NCBI GenBank assembly: GCA_963821025.1
Contig: CAWGCG010000003.1
Location: 868,001 to 932,000, forward strand
From: WHSW01 sp963821025
Lineage (GTDB): Bacteria; Actinomycetota; Thermoleophilia; Solirubrobacterales; 70-9
DNA length: 64,000 nt
Direction of reading: 5' to 3'
Shown here: one piece after another, positions 34,310 through 41,375 of the stretch
How the letters are laid out: each line of letters starts with the position of its first letter
How positions within the stretch are numbered: position 1 is the first letter of the stretch
The notes under the pieces: model-generated
Database searches by the model: none
Told to the model about the DNA's origin: nothing
Seen by the model: only the letters and a program-made list of their open reading frames with translations
Position numbers and translations under genes: made by a program

Positions 34310-35698
34310 ATGGCGGATGAAGCGGGCCGGCGCCCGTCCTCGGGCCGGGTGGCGCGAACGGCACGGCTCGGCCGGGTGGCGGCGGGCGGTGCGGTGCGCT
34401 GGGCCGGTGACCGGTTCGACGGGCGCGGCAGCGTCGACGAGCAGGCGCGCCGGCGGGGCGATCGCATGGTGGCGACGATCGACTCGCTGGTCGATCAGCT
34501 CGCGGTGATGCGGGGCGCCGCGATGAAGGCCGGACAGGTGCTGTCGACGATCGAGTTTCCCGGCCTCGAGCCCGACCAGTCCGAGCACCTGAAGCGGCGA
34601 CTCGCGTCGCTGCGCGACAACGTACCGGCGGTCGGCTGGGATGACATGCGCGGGGTGCTCGAATCCGAGTGGGGCCAAGCACCGGAGCGGGTGCTGGAGA
34701 GCATCGAGACCGAGCCCGCGGCGGCGGCCAGCATCGGGCAGGTCTACCGCGGGCGTTCGCTCGACGGCAGCGAGGTCGCGATCAAGGTCCAGTACCCGGG
34801 AATCGCCGAGGCGGTGGTCTCCGACATGCGCAACCTGCGGATGCTGTCGCCGGTGTTGCGCCGGCTGATGCCCGGGCTCGAGGTCAAGGACGTGCTCGCC
34901 GAGCTCGCCGAACGGATCAGCGAGGAATGCGACTATGAGCTCGAGGCCGCGAACCACCGTCGCCTCGCCCGCTTCTGGCGCCGCCACCCGTTCATCCGGG
35001 TGCCCGCGGTCGACACCTCGTTGAGCCGCCGGCTCGTGCTGGTTACCGAGTGGGTCGATGGGATGAACTTCGAGCAGGTCGCATCCGAGCCCGAGCCGGT
35101 CCGCGACCGCTTCGCCGAGATCGTCTATCGCTTCTTCTACGTCACCGCCGCCGACCTGCACGTGGCGCTCGGCGACCCCCATCCGGGCAACTACCTGCTC
35201 TCCGCGGACGGGCGAGTCGCCTTCTTTGACTTCGGCATGCTGCGCGAGCTGCCCCGCGACTACCTCGTCCGCGAGGCGCGGGTGTTCGCGGCGATCCGCG
35301 AGAGCGACGCCGACGGGCTGGTCGCGGCGATGCGCGACCTCGGCTACCTCCCCGGTCCATCGGCGGAATGGGACGGCGCCCTGCTGCTCGATCACATGAG
35401 CCGCGCCGCCTGGTGGTTCAGCGGCGACCAGCCGCTGCGCCTCGCTCCAGAGGATCTCTGGCGTGGGACCGAGTCGTTGCGCGACGAAACCGGCGATCAG
35501 ATCGTCGAGCAGATGCGCCGGATGACGGTTCCGCGGGAGGCGTTGCTATTGCGCCGGATGGAGGGGCTGTTGTTCCAGATCGCCTCCACGGTCAGGGCCG
35601 AGGCCCCCTGGGGATTGCTGCTCAAGGAGCTGATCGAGGGTGGGCCGCCGGTGGGCGAGCTCGGCGCCGAGCACGCGCGCTGGGCAGCGCAGCGCTAG
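34310..35698 (+). CDS. ABC1/AarF (UbiB-like) atypical kinase
   Basis: 462 residues. KxGQ motif in MKAGQVLSTIEF (about 72-83), the Ala-rich nucleotide loop AAAASIGQVYRG (about 136-147), invariant Lys in VAIKVQYPG, catalytic loop LGDPHPGNYLL (about 284-294) and metal-binding DFGMLRELP. Family members bind ATP and support isoprenoid-quinone synthesis or lipid homeostasis. No transmembrane tail is obvious. Start ATG at 34310. Confidence 0.93.
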   Translation: MADEAGRRPSSGRVARTARLGRVAAGGAVRWAGDRFDGRGSVDEQARRRGDRMVATIDSLVDQLAVMRGAAMKAGQVLSTIEFPGLEPDQSEHLKRRLASLRDNVPAVGWDDMRGVLESEWGQAPERVLESIETEPAAAASIGQVYRGRSLDGSEVAIKVQYPGIAEAVVSDMRNLRMLSPVLRRLMPGLEVKDVLAELAERISEECDYELEAANHRRLARFWRRHPFIRVPAVDTSLSRRLVLVTEWVDGMNFEQVASEPEPVRDRFAEIVYRFFYVTAADLHVALGDPHPGNYLLSADGRVAFFDFGMLRELPRDYLVREARVFAAIRESDADGLVAAMRDLGYLPGPSAEWDGALLLDHMSRAAWWFSGDQPLRLAPEDLWRGTESLRDETGDQIVEQMRRMTVPREALLLRRMEGLLFQIASTVRAEAPWGLLLKELIEGGPPVGELGAEHARWAAQR

Positions 35699-36285
35699 AG
35701 CCCGGCGTAGTGGCGCTTCTTGAACGGGCCGTTTACCAGCCCGGCCTTGACGTCGGTGCTCCAGCCGGGGCCCTCTTGACCGTCGTCGGGCTGGGAGGTG
35801 TCGAGCCGAAGCCCGGCGATCACCGCGTACATGTGGCCGGCGTTGTAGTAGACGGTGATCCAGCTGCCCCTGCCACGCTCTCCCCACTTGCGGAAGTCTC
35901 CGGAGGGCAGCGGCGCTTCGAGGATGTCGGCGCCCTTGGGCCCGAGCGCGTAGCTGATCGTGCCCGAGCAGTCATAACAGCGGGAGTTCCAATTGCGATG
36001 GCCGCCGCCGGTGCAATAGCCGGCCTGGTCGATCCGGTTGGCCGCCGCGATCGCGCGCTGCACCTCGACCGGGGCGCCGTCGGGGGCCGCCGCGAGACCG
36101 CTCTTGAGCAGCTTCGCCCGCTCGCCCGGAACCGTGACCGTCGCGTCCGGGTCGGCGGTGGTCCCACCCGGTCCGACTCCGCCGGTGGAGCCCGCCAGCG
36201 CCGTCGCGGGCAGCAAGGCGGCTGCCGCGAGCGCGCAGAGGATCGCCGTGGCGAGGCGGATGCGGGCGCGAAGCGAACTGGGCAC
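35695..36285 (-). CDS. Secreted NlpC/P60-like cell-wall hydrolase
   Basis: 196 residues from GTG 36285 with an AAAAGGAGA site. Sec signal (LATAILCALAAAALLPATAL), then a domain with catalytic Cys in CYDCSGTISYALG (about 104-116), His in NAGHMYAVIAGLRLD and a polar third residue nearby, followed by EGPGWS. This is the C40 (NlpC/P60) arrangement seen in wall hydrolases. Its mRNA leader carries a c-di-AMP riboswitch, as in known actinobacterial wall-remodelling genes, so expression should respond to c-di-AMP and turgor. Confidence 0.87.
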   Translation of the reverse strand: MPSSLRARIRLATAILCALAAAALLPATALAGSTGGVGPGGTTADPDATVTVPGERAKLLKSGLAAAPDGAPVEVQRAIAAANRIDQAGYCTGGGHRNWNSRCYDCSGTISYALGPKGADILEAPLPSGDFRKWGERGRGSWITVYYNAGHMYAVIAGLRLDTSQPDDGQEGPGWSTDVKAGLVNGPFKKRHYAGL

Positions 36286-36305
36286 TGGCTTTCCGTCTCC
36301 TTTTC

Positions 36306-36431
36306 CGGCCTACGGGGTTAGCTGACGGGCTGGCGCTTTAGGAGCAGCGCCCCCACCTATCCGGTGGGTTGGCCCCAACACTTGGGTCCCCCGATCCCCG
36401 CCCGCTTAGGGGTAGGGACTCGGCGTTACGG
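36306..36431 (-). ncRNA. Cyclic di-AMP riboswitch (ydaO-yuaA type)
   Basis: In the leader of the NlpC/P60-like gene. Read on the minus strand it begins AACGCCGAGTCCC, contains GGGGGACCCA with a matching GTTGGGG strand, and ends with the strongly conserved CCCGTCAGCTAACCCCGTAG, the 3' signature of the ydaO class. It stops about 20 bases before the start codon. In actinobacteria this class usually turns off wall hydrolase (rpf/nlpC) genes when c-di-AMP binds. Exact ends are approximate. Confidence 0.88.
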
Positions 36432-36533
36432 GTTCATTCGAACTCGCGGCAGCATACACATGACTTCGGCAGCAAGCCCGTGGATTCCTTCAACGGCCTC
36501 GGCCGCCGAGTCCCTGCATTTCCTCAAACGCCG

Positions 36534-37118
36534 CTAACAGGACGCGAAGAAACGCTCGAGCTGATCGGCGAATGCGATCGGCGAGAGCGCGCTCGCCGGC
36601 TCGAACAGCTGGTTGACCATCAGCCCGTCGAGCAGCGCCAGCAGCTGCGGCGCGTGCGCGCGGGGATCGCGACAGCCCGCCGCCGGCAGCACCTGCTCGG
36701 CCAGCGCCATGTAACCCCGGCGGACGCGGTCGAGGGCGCGCTGGAACTCAGGCCGCCGCCGCGCCTCCAGAATCAGCTCGTAGCGAGCGACGGCGAGCCC
36801 GGCGCGCTCGGGCGCCAACCACCCGGCGAGCATCTCGGCGACGAGCGCCGCGCTGCGCGCCGGCGGGTAGGGACCGCCGGGAACCAGGGCCTCGAGCGCC
36901 TCCACCGATGGCCGCTCGAGCTCGACCAGGCGGTTGAGCGCCGCCGTCAAGAGCGCCTCCCGGGTCGGGAAGTAGTTGCTGGTCGACCCCTGGGAGAGCC
37001 CGGCGTAGCGGTCGACGGCGCGGTGTGTGAGCCCGCGCCCGCCCTCGGCCTCGAGCACCGCCAGGGCCGCATCGGCGAGCAGCGGGCGGCGCGCGCGTGT
37101 GTGGGTTGTCGTCGTCAT
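36534..37118 (-). CDS. TetR-family transcriptional regulator
   Basis: 194 residues from ATG 37118. N-terminal helix-turn-helix (LADAALAVLEAEGGRGLTHR, AVDRYAGLSQGSTSNYFPTR, EALLTAALNRL) with the family's YFP signature; the C-terminal ligand domain is variable. Divergent from a P450 gene, and a perfect palindrome lies between the two starts, so it probably represses both. The ligand is unknown, perhaps the P450 substrate. Confidence 0.92.
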   Translation of the reverse strand: MTTTTHTRARRPLLADAALAVLEAEGGRGLTHRAVDRYAGLSQGSTSNYFPTREALLTAALNRLVELERPSVEALEALVPGGPYPPARSAALVAEMLAGWLAPERAGLAVARYELILEARRRPEFQRALDRVRRGYMALAEQVLPAAGCRDPRAHAPQLLALLDGLMVNQLFEPASALSPIAFADQLERFFASC

Positions 37119-37119
37119 C

Positions 37120-37133
37120 ACTACATCTGTAGT
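37120..37133. promoter_or_regulatory. Palindromic operator between tetR and P450
   Basis: Perfect inverted repeat ACTACA-TC-TGTAGT, touching the tetR start codon and 10 bases before the P450 start. Size, symmetry and position fit a TetR-type operator controlling both divergent genes. Confidence 0.65.
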
Positions 37134-37143
37134 ATGACCGACG

Positions 37144-38394
37144 ATGCACGTGATCGCCGAGCAGACTCTCGACCGGATCGATGTCGGCGATCTCGGACTC
37201 TGGTCCGAAGGTCCTCCGCATCACCTGTTCACCCGGTTGCGCGCCGAAGCGCCGGTGCACTGGAGTCCGCTCGACGACTATCCGGAGGAGGGCGGGTTCT
37301 GGTCGATCACCAAGGCGGAGGACATTCGCCGGATCAGCCTCGATTGGCAGACCTTCTCCTCCCATGTCGGCGGGATCATGGTTCTCGACGATTTCGGGAT
37401 CCCACTCGAGGCTCAGCAACAACAGATGATCTCGATGGACCCGCCCCGCCACGACCGGATCAAGGCGCTGTTCCAGCGAGGCTTCACCCCGAAGCGAATC
37501 GGCGAGCACGAGCACCGAATCCGCGCGATCGTCAACCGAGTACTGGACCGGGTCTGCGAACGAGGCGAGTGCGACCTCGTCGACGACGTCGCCGGCCCGG
37601 TCGTGTCGCGCGTGATCGGCTCGTTCATGGGCACGCCGGAGGAGGACGACAGGCGCCACCTGGAGGAGGCCAACCTGGCGCTCGGGTTCGGCGACGAGGA
37701 GCTGCGCCCAACCGACGAGGCGGTGGTCGAGATGATGAGCCGCAACTGGGACGAGACCATGGAGATGATCGCCGAGCGGCGCGCGACCCCCGGGATGGAC
37801 GATCTCATGGATGTCCTGGTGCACTCGGAGATCGACGGCGAGAAGCTGAGCGAAGCCGAGATCTTCATGGGCCTGGGCCTGCTCGGGGCGGCGGGCAACG
37901 ACTCCACCCGAGCGGTGTTCACCAGCGGCATGCTCGGGTTGATCGAAAACCCCGGCCAACGGCGCCTCTTGGCTGAGGATCCAGAGCTGATCGGCGGGGC
38001 GACCGAGGAGCTGCTGCGGATGTATCCGGCGTTCGCCCACTTCCGGCGCACTGCCACCCGCGACGTCACCTTGCGCGACCAAGCGATCCGCGCCGGCGAC
38101 AAGGTGCTGCTCTGGTACGTGTCTTCGAATCGCGACGAGGACGTCTACGACGACCCCCAGCGCCTGGACGTCACCCGCACGCCCGACCACCAGGCGTTCG
38201 GCGCCGGCGGGCGCCACTTCTGCCTCGGCGCCTCGCTGGCGCGCCTCGAGATCCGGACCCTGCTGCGCGAGACGCTGAGACGGTTCCCCGAGATCGAGCT
38301 CGCCGGTGAGCCGACCGTGGCGCGCTCGCTATTCGTCAACCAGCTGAAGACGCTCCCGGTGCGCTTCGAGCCTCGCCCGGTCGAGGCGGCGTGA
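37144..38394 (+). CDS. Cytochrome P450
   Basis: 416 residues, soluble bacterial type. I-helix oxygen motif LLGAAGNDSTRAVF (about 253-266), the EELLR ExxR salt-bridge motif and the haem loop FGAGGRHFCLGASLARLE (Cys about residue 360). A mono-oxygenase for a hydrophobic substrate. It needs an electron donor: no ferredoxin is adjacent, though a ferredoxin-reductase-like enzyme is encoded at 48198. No strong ribosome-binding site lies before ATG 37144. Probably repressed by the divergent TetR. Confidence 0.95.
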   Translation: MHVIAEQTLDRIDVGDLGLWSEGPPHHLFTRLRAEAPVHWSPLDDYPEEGGFWSITKAEDIRRISLDWQTFSSHVGGIMVLDDFGIPLEAQQQQMISMDPPRHDRIKALFQRGFTPKRIGEHEHRIRAIVNRVLDRVCERGECDLVDDVAGPVVSRVIGSFMGTPEEDDRRHLEEANLALGFGDEELRPTDEAVVEMMSRNWDETMEMIAERRATPGMDDLMDVLVHSEIDGEKLSEAEIFMGLGLLGAAGNDSTRAVFTSGMLGLIENPGQRRLLAEDPELIGGATEELLRMYPAFAHFRRTATRDVTLRDQAIRAGDKVLLWYVSSNRDEDVYDDPQRLDVTRTPDHQAFGAGGRHFCLGASLARLEIRTLLRETLRRFPEIELAGEPTVARSLFVNQLKTLPVRFEPRPVEAA

Positions 38395-38410
38395 GGCGAG
38401 CGGCGCGCGC

Positions 38411-38734
38411 TCAGGCGGGCTCGGGTTCGATCCGCAGCAGCTCTGACCGGTTGAGCATGGTCAACTCGAACAGCTGCTTGGGCTGATCGCGGAGGCCGCG
38501 GATCCCGAGTCGCGCATAGCCGTTTGCGGCCTGGCGAGCACTCTCGACGATCACCCGCAAGCCGGTCGAGTCGATGAACGTGCAGGCGGAGAAGTCGACC
38601 GAGACATCATTGCTTTGGTCGTCCACGGCGGCGGCGAGAGCGTCGCGAAACTCAGAAGCGTTCGACAGATCGAGCTCACCGTCGATCGTGATCACGACCC
38701 CGCCCTCATCAACATCGCCTCTCACGACCTGCAT
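38411..38734 (-). CDS. STAS-domain anti-sigma factor antagonist
   Basis: 107 residues from ATG 38734, the usual STAS length (an upstream ATG at 38803 would add 23 low-similarity residues). Core VVITIDGELDLSNASEFRDA and the phosphorylatable loop FSACTFIDSTGLRVIVESAR (Ser in DSTGL). Acts by binding an RsbW-like kinase; phosphorylation of Ser releases it. The divergent neighbour encodes such a kinase, so the two are a probable partner pair. No sigma factor gene is in the window. Confidence 0.9.
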   Translation of the reverse strand: MQVVRGDVDEGGVVITIDGELDLSNASEFRDALAAAVDDQSNDVSVDFSACTFIDSTGLRVIVESARQAANGYARLGIRGLRDQPKQLFELTMLNRSELLRIEPEPA

Positions 38735-38829
38735 CCCGGGCGCCAGCCTAGCGGTTCGCACACGACACGCACCCCGAGTGTGACGGTTGTCCTGCGTCGT
38801 CATCTGCGATTCGGGGTACCTGGATCCAG

Positions 38830-39219
38830 ATGCAGGATTTGATCGAGGATCTCCATCTGGAGCTGCCGGCTCTTCCGGGCAGCGTCGCCGACGCGCGCCA
38901 CGCCGCCGGCGAGCTGGCGGCGCGACTGGGCGCCAATGAGTCCGATGTGAAGATCGCCGTCAGCGAGGCGGTCGGTAACTCCGTGTTGCACGCCTACCGG
39001 GGCGACCAAACCGGTCCGGTCCGACTCAGTGGTTCGCTCCATCGCGGAAAGCTCGTTCTCGTCGTCAGCGACGACGGCAACGGGATCGCTCCGCACCCCG
39101 GCTCGCAGGGGCTCGGCCTTGGGCTGCCGCTGATCGGTCGGGTGAGCGAGGACATGCGAATCGACGCGAGTCCCGAGGGCACCCGCGTCTCGATGAGCTT
39201 TCCGATCGCAGCGGGCTGA
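38830..39219 (+). CDS. RsbW-like anti-sigma factor serine kinase
   Basis: 129 residues of the HATPase_c_2 family. N box in VKIAVSEAVGNSVLHAYRG (Glu and Asn for Mg-ATP), G1 in VVSDDGNGIAP and G2 in GLGLGLPLIGRVSE. Such proteins bind sigma factors or phosphorylate STAS antagonists. Starts are about 95 bases from the divergent STAS gene, a shared control region. Confidence 0.9.
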   Translation: MQDLIEDLHLELPALPGSVADARHAAGELAARLGANESDVKIAVSEAVGNSVLHAYRGDQTGPVRLSGSLHRGKLVLVVSDDGNGIAPHPGSQGLGLGLPLIGRVSEDMRIDASPEGTRVSMSFPIAAG

Positions 39220-39261
39220 GCGGCTTTCGCCGACTGCTGAACGCCCCCTACCGTAGGAGGC

Positions 39262-40119
39262 GTGTCTCAGCAGGGAGCCAGAGCGCCGGCGGTGACGCTG
39301 GTGTTGTTTGGGATCGTCTCGGTCCAGCTCGGCGCGGCGGTGGCGAAGTCGTTGTTCGACGAGCTCGGCCCGACGGGGACCGTGTTCCTGCGACTGATGT
39401 TCTCGGCGCTGGTCCTGATCGTCATATGGCGCCCGACGCTCGGTGCGATGCGCGACGGGCGCGCCCGCGACGTGCTCTTGTTCGCCGTCGCGTTTGCGGT
39501 GATGAACACCAGCTTCTACCTCGCCCTCGACCGGATCCCGCTCGGAATCGCGGTGACGCTCGAGTTCGTCGGTCCGCTAGTGGTCGCGATCGTGGGCTCG
39601 CGACGGCGACTCGACCTGGTCTGGGCGGCGCTCGCGGGCTGCGGGATCGTCCTCCTCTCCCCCACGCCGGGCGGCGACCTCGACCTCCTCGGCTGCGCGC
39701 TCGCCCTGGTCGCCGGGGGCTTCTGGGGCGCTTACATCGTGCTCGCGGCGCGGGTCGGGCGCGCCTTCTCGGGCGGCGAGGGCTTGGCGCTGGCGATGGC
39801 GATCGCGGCCCTGTTCCTGGTGCCCGCTGGCATCGCCGACGCCGGCGACGCGCTGGTCGAGCCGGAGCTGCTGGCGGCCGGCTTCCTGGTCGCGATGCTG
39901 AGCTCGGCGGTGCCTTACTCGGTCGAGCTCGAGGCGCTGCGCCGCCTGCCTCAGCGGGTGTTCGGAGTGCTGATGAGCCTCGAGCCGGCGGTCGCCGCGA
40001 CGGTCGGCTTCCTCATCCTCGACCAGGCGCTGGCGGCGAGAGAAGCCGGGGCGATCGTGTTGGTCGTCATCGCCAGCGCGGGGGCGCTGAGCTCCTTGCC
40101 ACCCGCAGCCGAGGTCTGA
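39262..40119 (+). CDS. EamA/RhtA-type DMT transporter
   Basis: 285 residues from GTG, ten hydrophobic helices in two EamA repeats. AKSLFDELGPTGTVFLRLMF near the N-terminus and SAVPYSVELEALRRLPQRVF, VLMSLEPAVAATVGFLIL in the second repeat match the RhtA (threonine/homoserine exporter) branch of drug/metabolite transporters. Probably exports an amino acid or related metabolite from the cytoplasm. Confidence 0.9.
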   Translation: MSQQGARAPAVTLVLFGIVSVQLGAAVAKSLFDELGPTGTVFLRLMFSALVLIVIWRPTLGAMRDGRARDVLLFAVAFAVMNTSFYLALDRIPLGIAVTLEFVGPLVVAIVGSRRRLDLVWAALAGCGIVLLSPTPGGDLDLLGCALALVAGGFWGAYIVLAARVGRAFSGGEGLALAMAIAALFLVPAGIADAGDALVEPELLAAGFLVAMLSSAVPYSVELEALRRLPQRVFGVLMSLEPAVAATVGFLILDQALAAREAGAIVLVVIASAGALSSLPPAAEV

Positions 40120-40138
40120 GCGGGCGCCGACCTTGGGG

Positions 40139-41143
40139 CTACTCGGTCAGATCGAGGAACTCGAGCGATCGCGAAAAGGCGAGACCGGGCTGGGGCCCGC
40201 CCTCGAGCGCGAAGATCCGCCCGCCCGCGGCGGCGGCACCGAGACCGTGGCGCGGGGTGATCATCTCGGGCAACGCCGTCCATGTGCGAGCGGCGGGGTC
40301 GTAGGCCTCGACCTGCTCGATCGTCGTCCCGCCCTCGCTCAGCTCCTCGCCGCCGAAGACGACCAGGCGCCCGGCGGCGGCGACCGCGGCGTGCCCGCTG
40401 CGCGCCGTCCCCAGCGACGGCAGCGTGGTCCAGCGCCGCTTGGCCGGGTCGTAGCTCTCGACCGTGGTCTGGCCGCCGTGGATCTCCCCCGGCCGCCCAC
40501 CGGTGACCACGACCTCCCCGTCGAGAACGGCGGCACCGACGTGATTGCGGCCGGTCGGCATCTTCGGCCCGCGGCGCCAGCGCCCGCGCCCGATCTCATA
40601 GATCTCGAGCGCTCTGACCGCGAAGTTCGACTCGGTGTAGCCGCCGACCGCGTAGAGCCTTCCCTTGAAGGCCGCGAGACCCATCGCCGCGCGCTCGATC
40701 AGCGAATCAGCCAATCGGGCCCAGCGGTCGCGGCGAGGGTTGTAGCGATAGAGCCGAGCCGACTTCGGCTCACCTCCGCCGGCCTGCGGCAGGTTGCCGC
40801 CATAGACGTAGATGCGGCGGCCCGCCGCGGCGACCCCGGGATGGTTGACCGCGATCGGCAATGGGGCGACGATCTTCCAGCGATCGTCGGAGATGTCGTA
40901 CCGAGCCATCTCGCCGGTCGTGCCGCCGCTGGAGATGAAGCCCCCGACGACGTAGATCCGGTCGCCCACCCGGGCGGCGCCGACCTCGGTTCGCTCGAGC
41001 GGGCTTGAGGCGAGGGCGCCCCAGGAGACGGTGCTCCGCGCCTCGCCGGGGCCGTCGTCGCGGGTCGCGGCGTAGACGATCGCCGAGACGAAGCCGAGGG
41101 CCACGATCGCCGCGAGGGCGGCGCGTCCCAGCACCGAGCTCAC
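40139..41143 (-). CDS. Membrane-anchored Kelch-repeat protein
   Basis: 334 residues from GTG 41143. One N-terminal membrane helix (LGRAALAAIVALGFVSAIVY), then six Kelch repeats of about 48 residues, each with a GG pair and spaced Tyr/Trp (GDRIYVVGGF, GRRIYVYGGN, GRLYAVGGY, GEVVVTGGR, GRLVVFGGE, GRIFALEGG), enough for a six-bladed propeller outside the membrane. Probably a binding scaffold; Kelch proteins can also be sialidase- or oxidase-like. Start overlaps the stop of the upstream Cys-rich gene (GTGA). Confidence 0.88.
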   Translation of the reverse strand: MSSVLGRAALAAIVALGFVSAIVYAATRDDGPGEARSTVSWGALASSPLERTEVGAARVGDRIYVVGGFISSGGTTGEMARYDISDDRWKIVAPLPIAVNHPGVAAAGRRIYVYGGNLPQAGGGEPKSARLYRYNPRRDRWARLADSLIERAAMGLAAFKGRLYAVGGYTESNFAVRALEIYEIGRGRWRRGPKMPTGRNHVGAAVLDGEVVVTGGRPGEIHGGQTTVESYDPAKRRWTTLPSLGTARSGHAAVAAAGRLVVFGGEELSEGGTTIEQVEAYDPAARTWTALPEMITPRHGLGAAAAGGRIFALEGGPQPGLAFSRSLEFLDLTE

Positions 41144-41325
41144 TGCCCCGCCCCGGTGCGCTCGCGCTCCCAGCCGGGGCAGTCGTTGACCGGCAGTCGC
41201 GGGTATCGCGGGTAGGCGGGGTCGGTGCGCGAGCGCTCGCAGAGCGAGAACTGCGAGCCGCGCGTGTTGCGGATCACGCGCTGGTGGGCGCAGGTGTCGC
41301 ACAGTCCCGCCGGCGGCCGGGTCAT
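41140..41325 (-). CDS. Small Cys-rich protein
   Basis: 61 residues. Four cysteines: CDTCAHQRVIRNTRGSQFSL then C in LCERSR, and C in VNDCPGWE, with a conserved-looking PRYPRLPV segment. The Cys spacing suggests a zinc- or cluster-binding fold. Translationally coupled to the Kelch gene. From memory, small proteins of this form recur in actinobacteria without assigned function. Confidence 0.68.
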   Translation of the reverse strand: MTRPPAGLCDTCAHQRVIRNTRGSQFSLCERSRTDPAYPRYPRLPVNDCPGWERERTGAGQ

Positions 41326-41349
41326 CGGTGCCAGTATGGCGACCGTTCT

Positions 41350-41375
41350 ACTTCACTTTGTATAGTCAAGCGGGA
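41350..41375 (+). promoter_or_regulatory. Putative leaderless promoter/operator of the ABC exporter operon
   Basis: A TATAGT -10-like hexamer at 41361-41366 lies 8 bases before ATG 41375, so transcription would begin at or next to the start codon. It is embedded in an imperfect palindrome, CTTCACT...AGTCAAG (41351-41370), that could be a repressor site. No strong ribosome-binding site is seen, in keeping with a leaderless mRNA. Confidence 0.45.

Noticed and set aside
36460..36537. 25-codon plus-strand frame beside the riboswitch
   Set aside because: No ribosome-binding site and composition like non-coding leader DNA; overlaps the tetR stop region.
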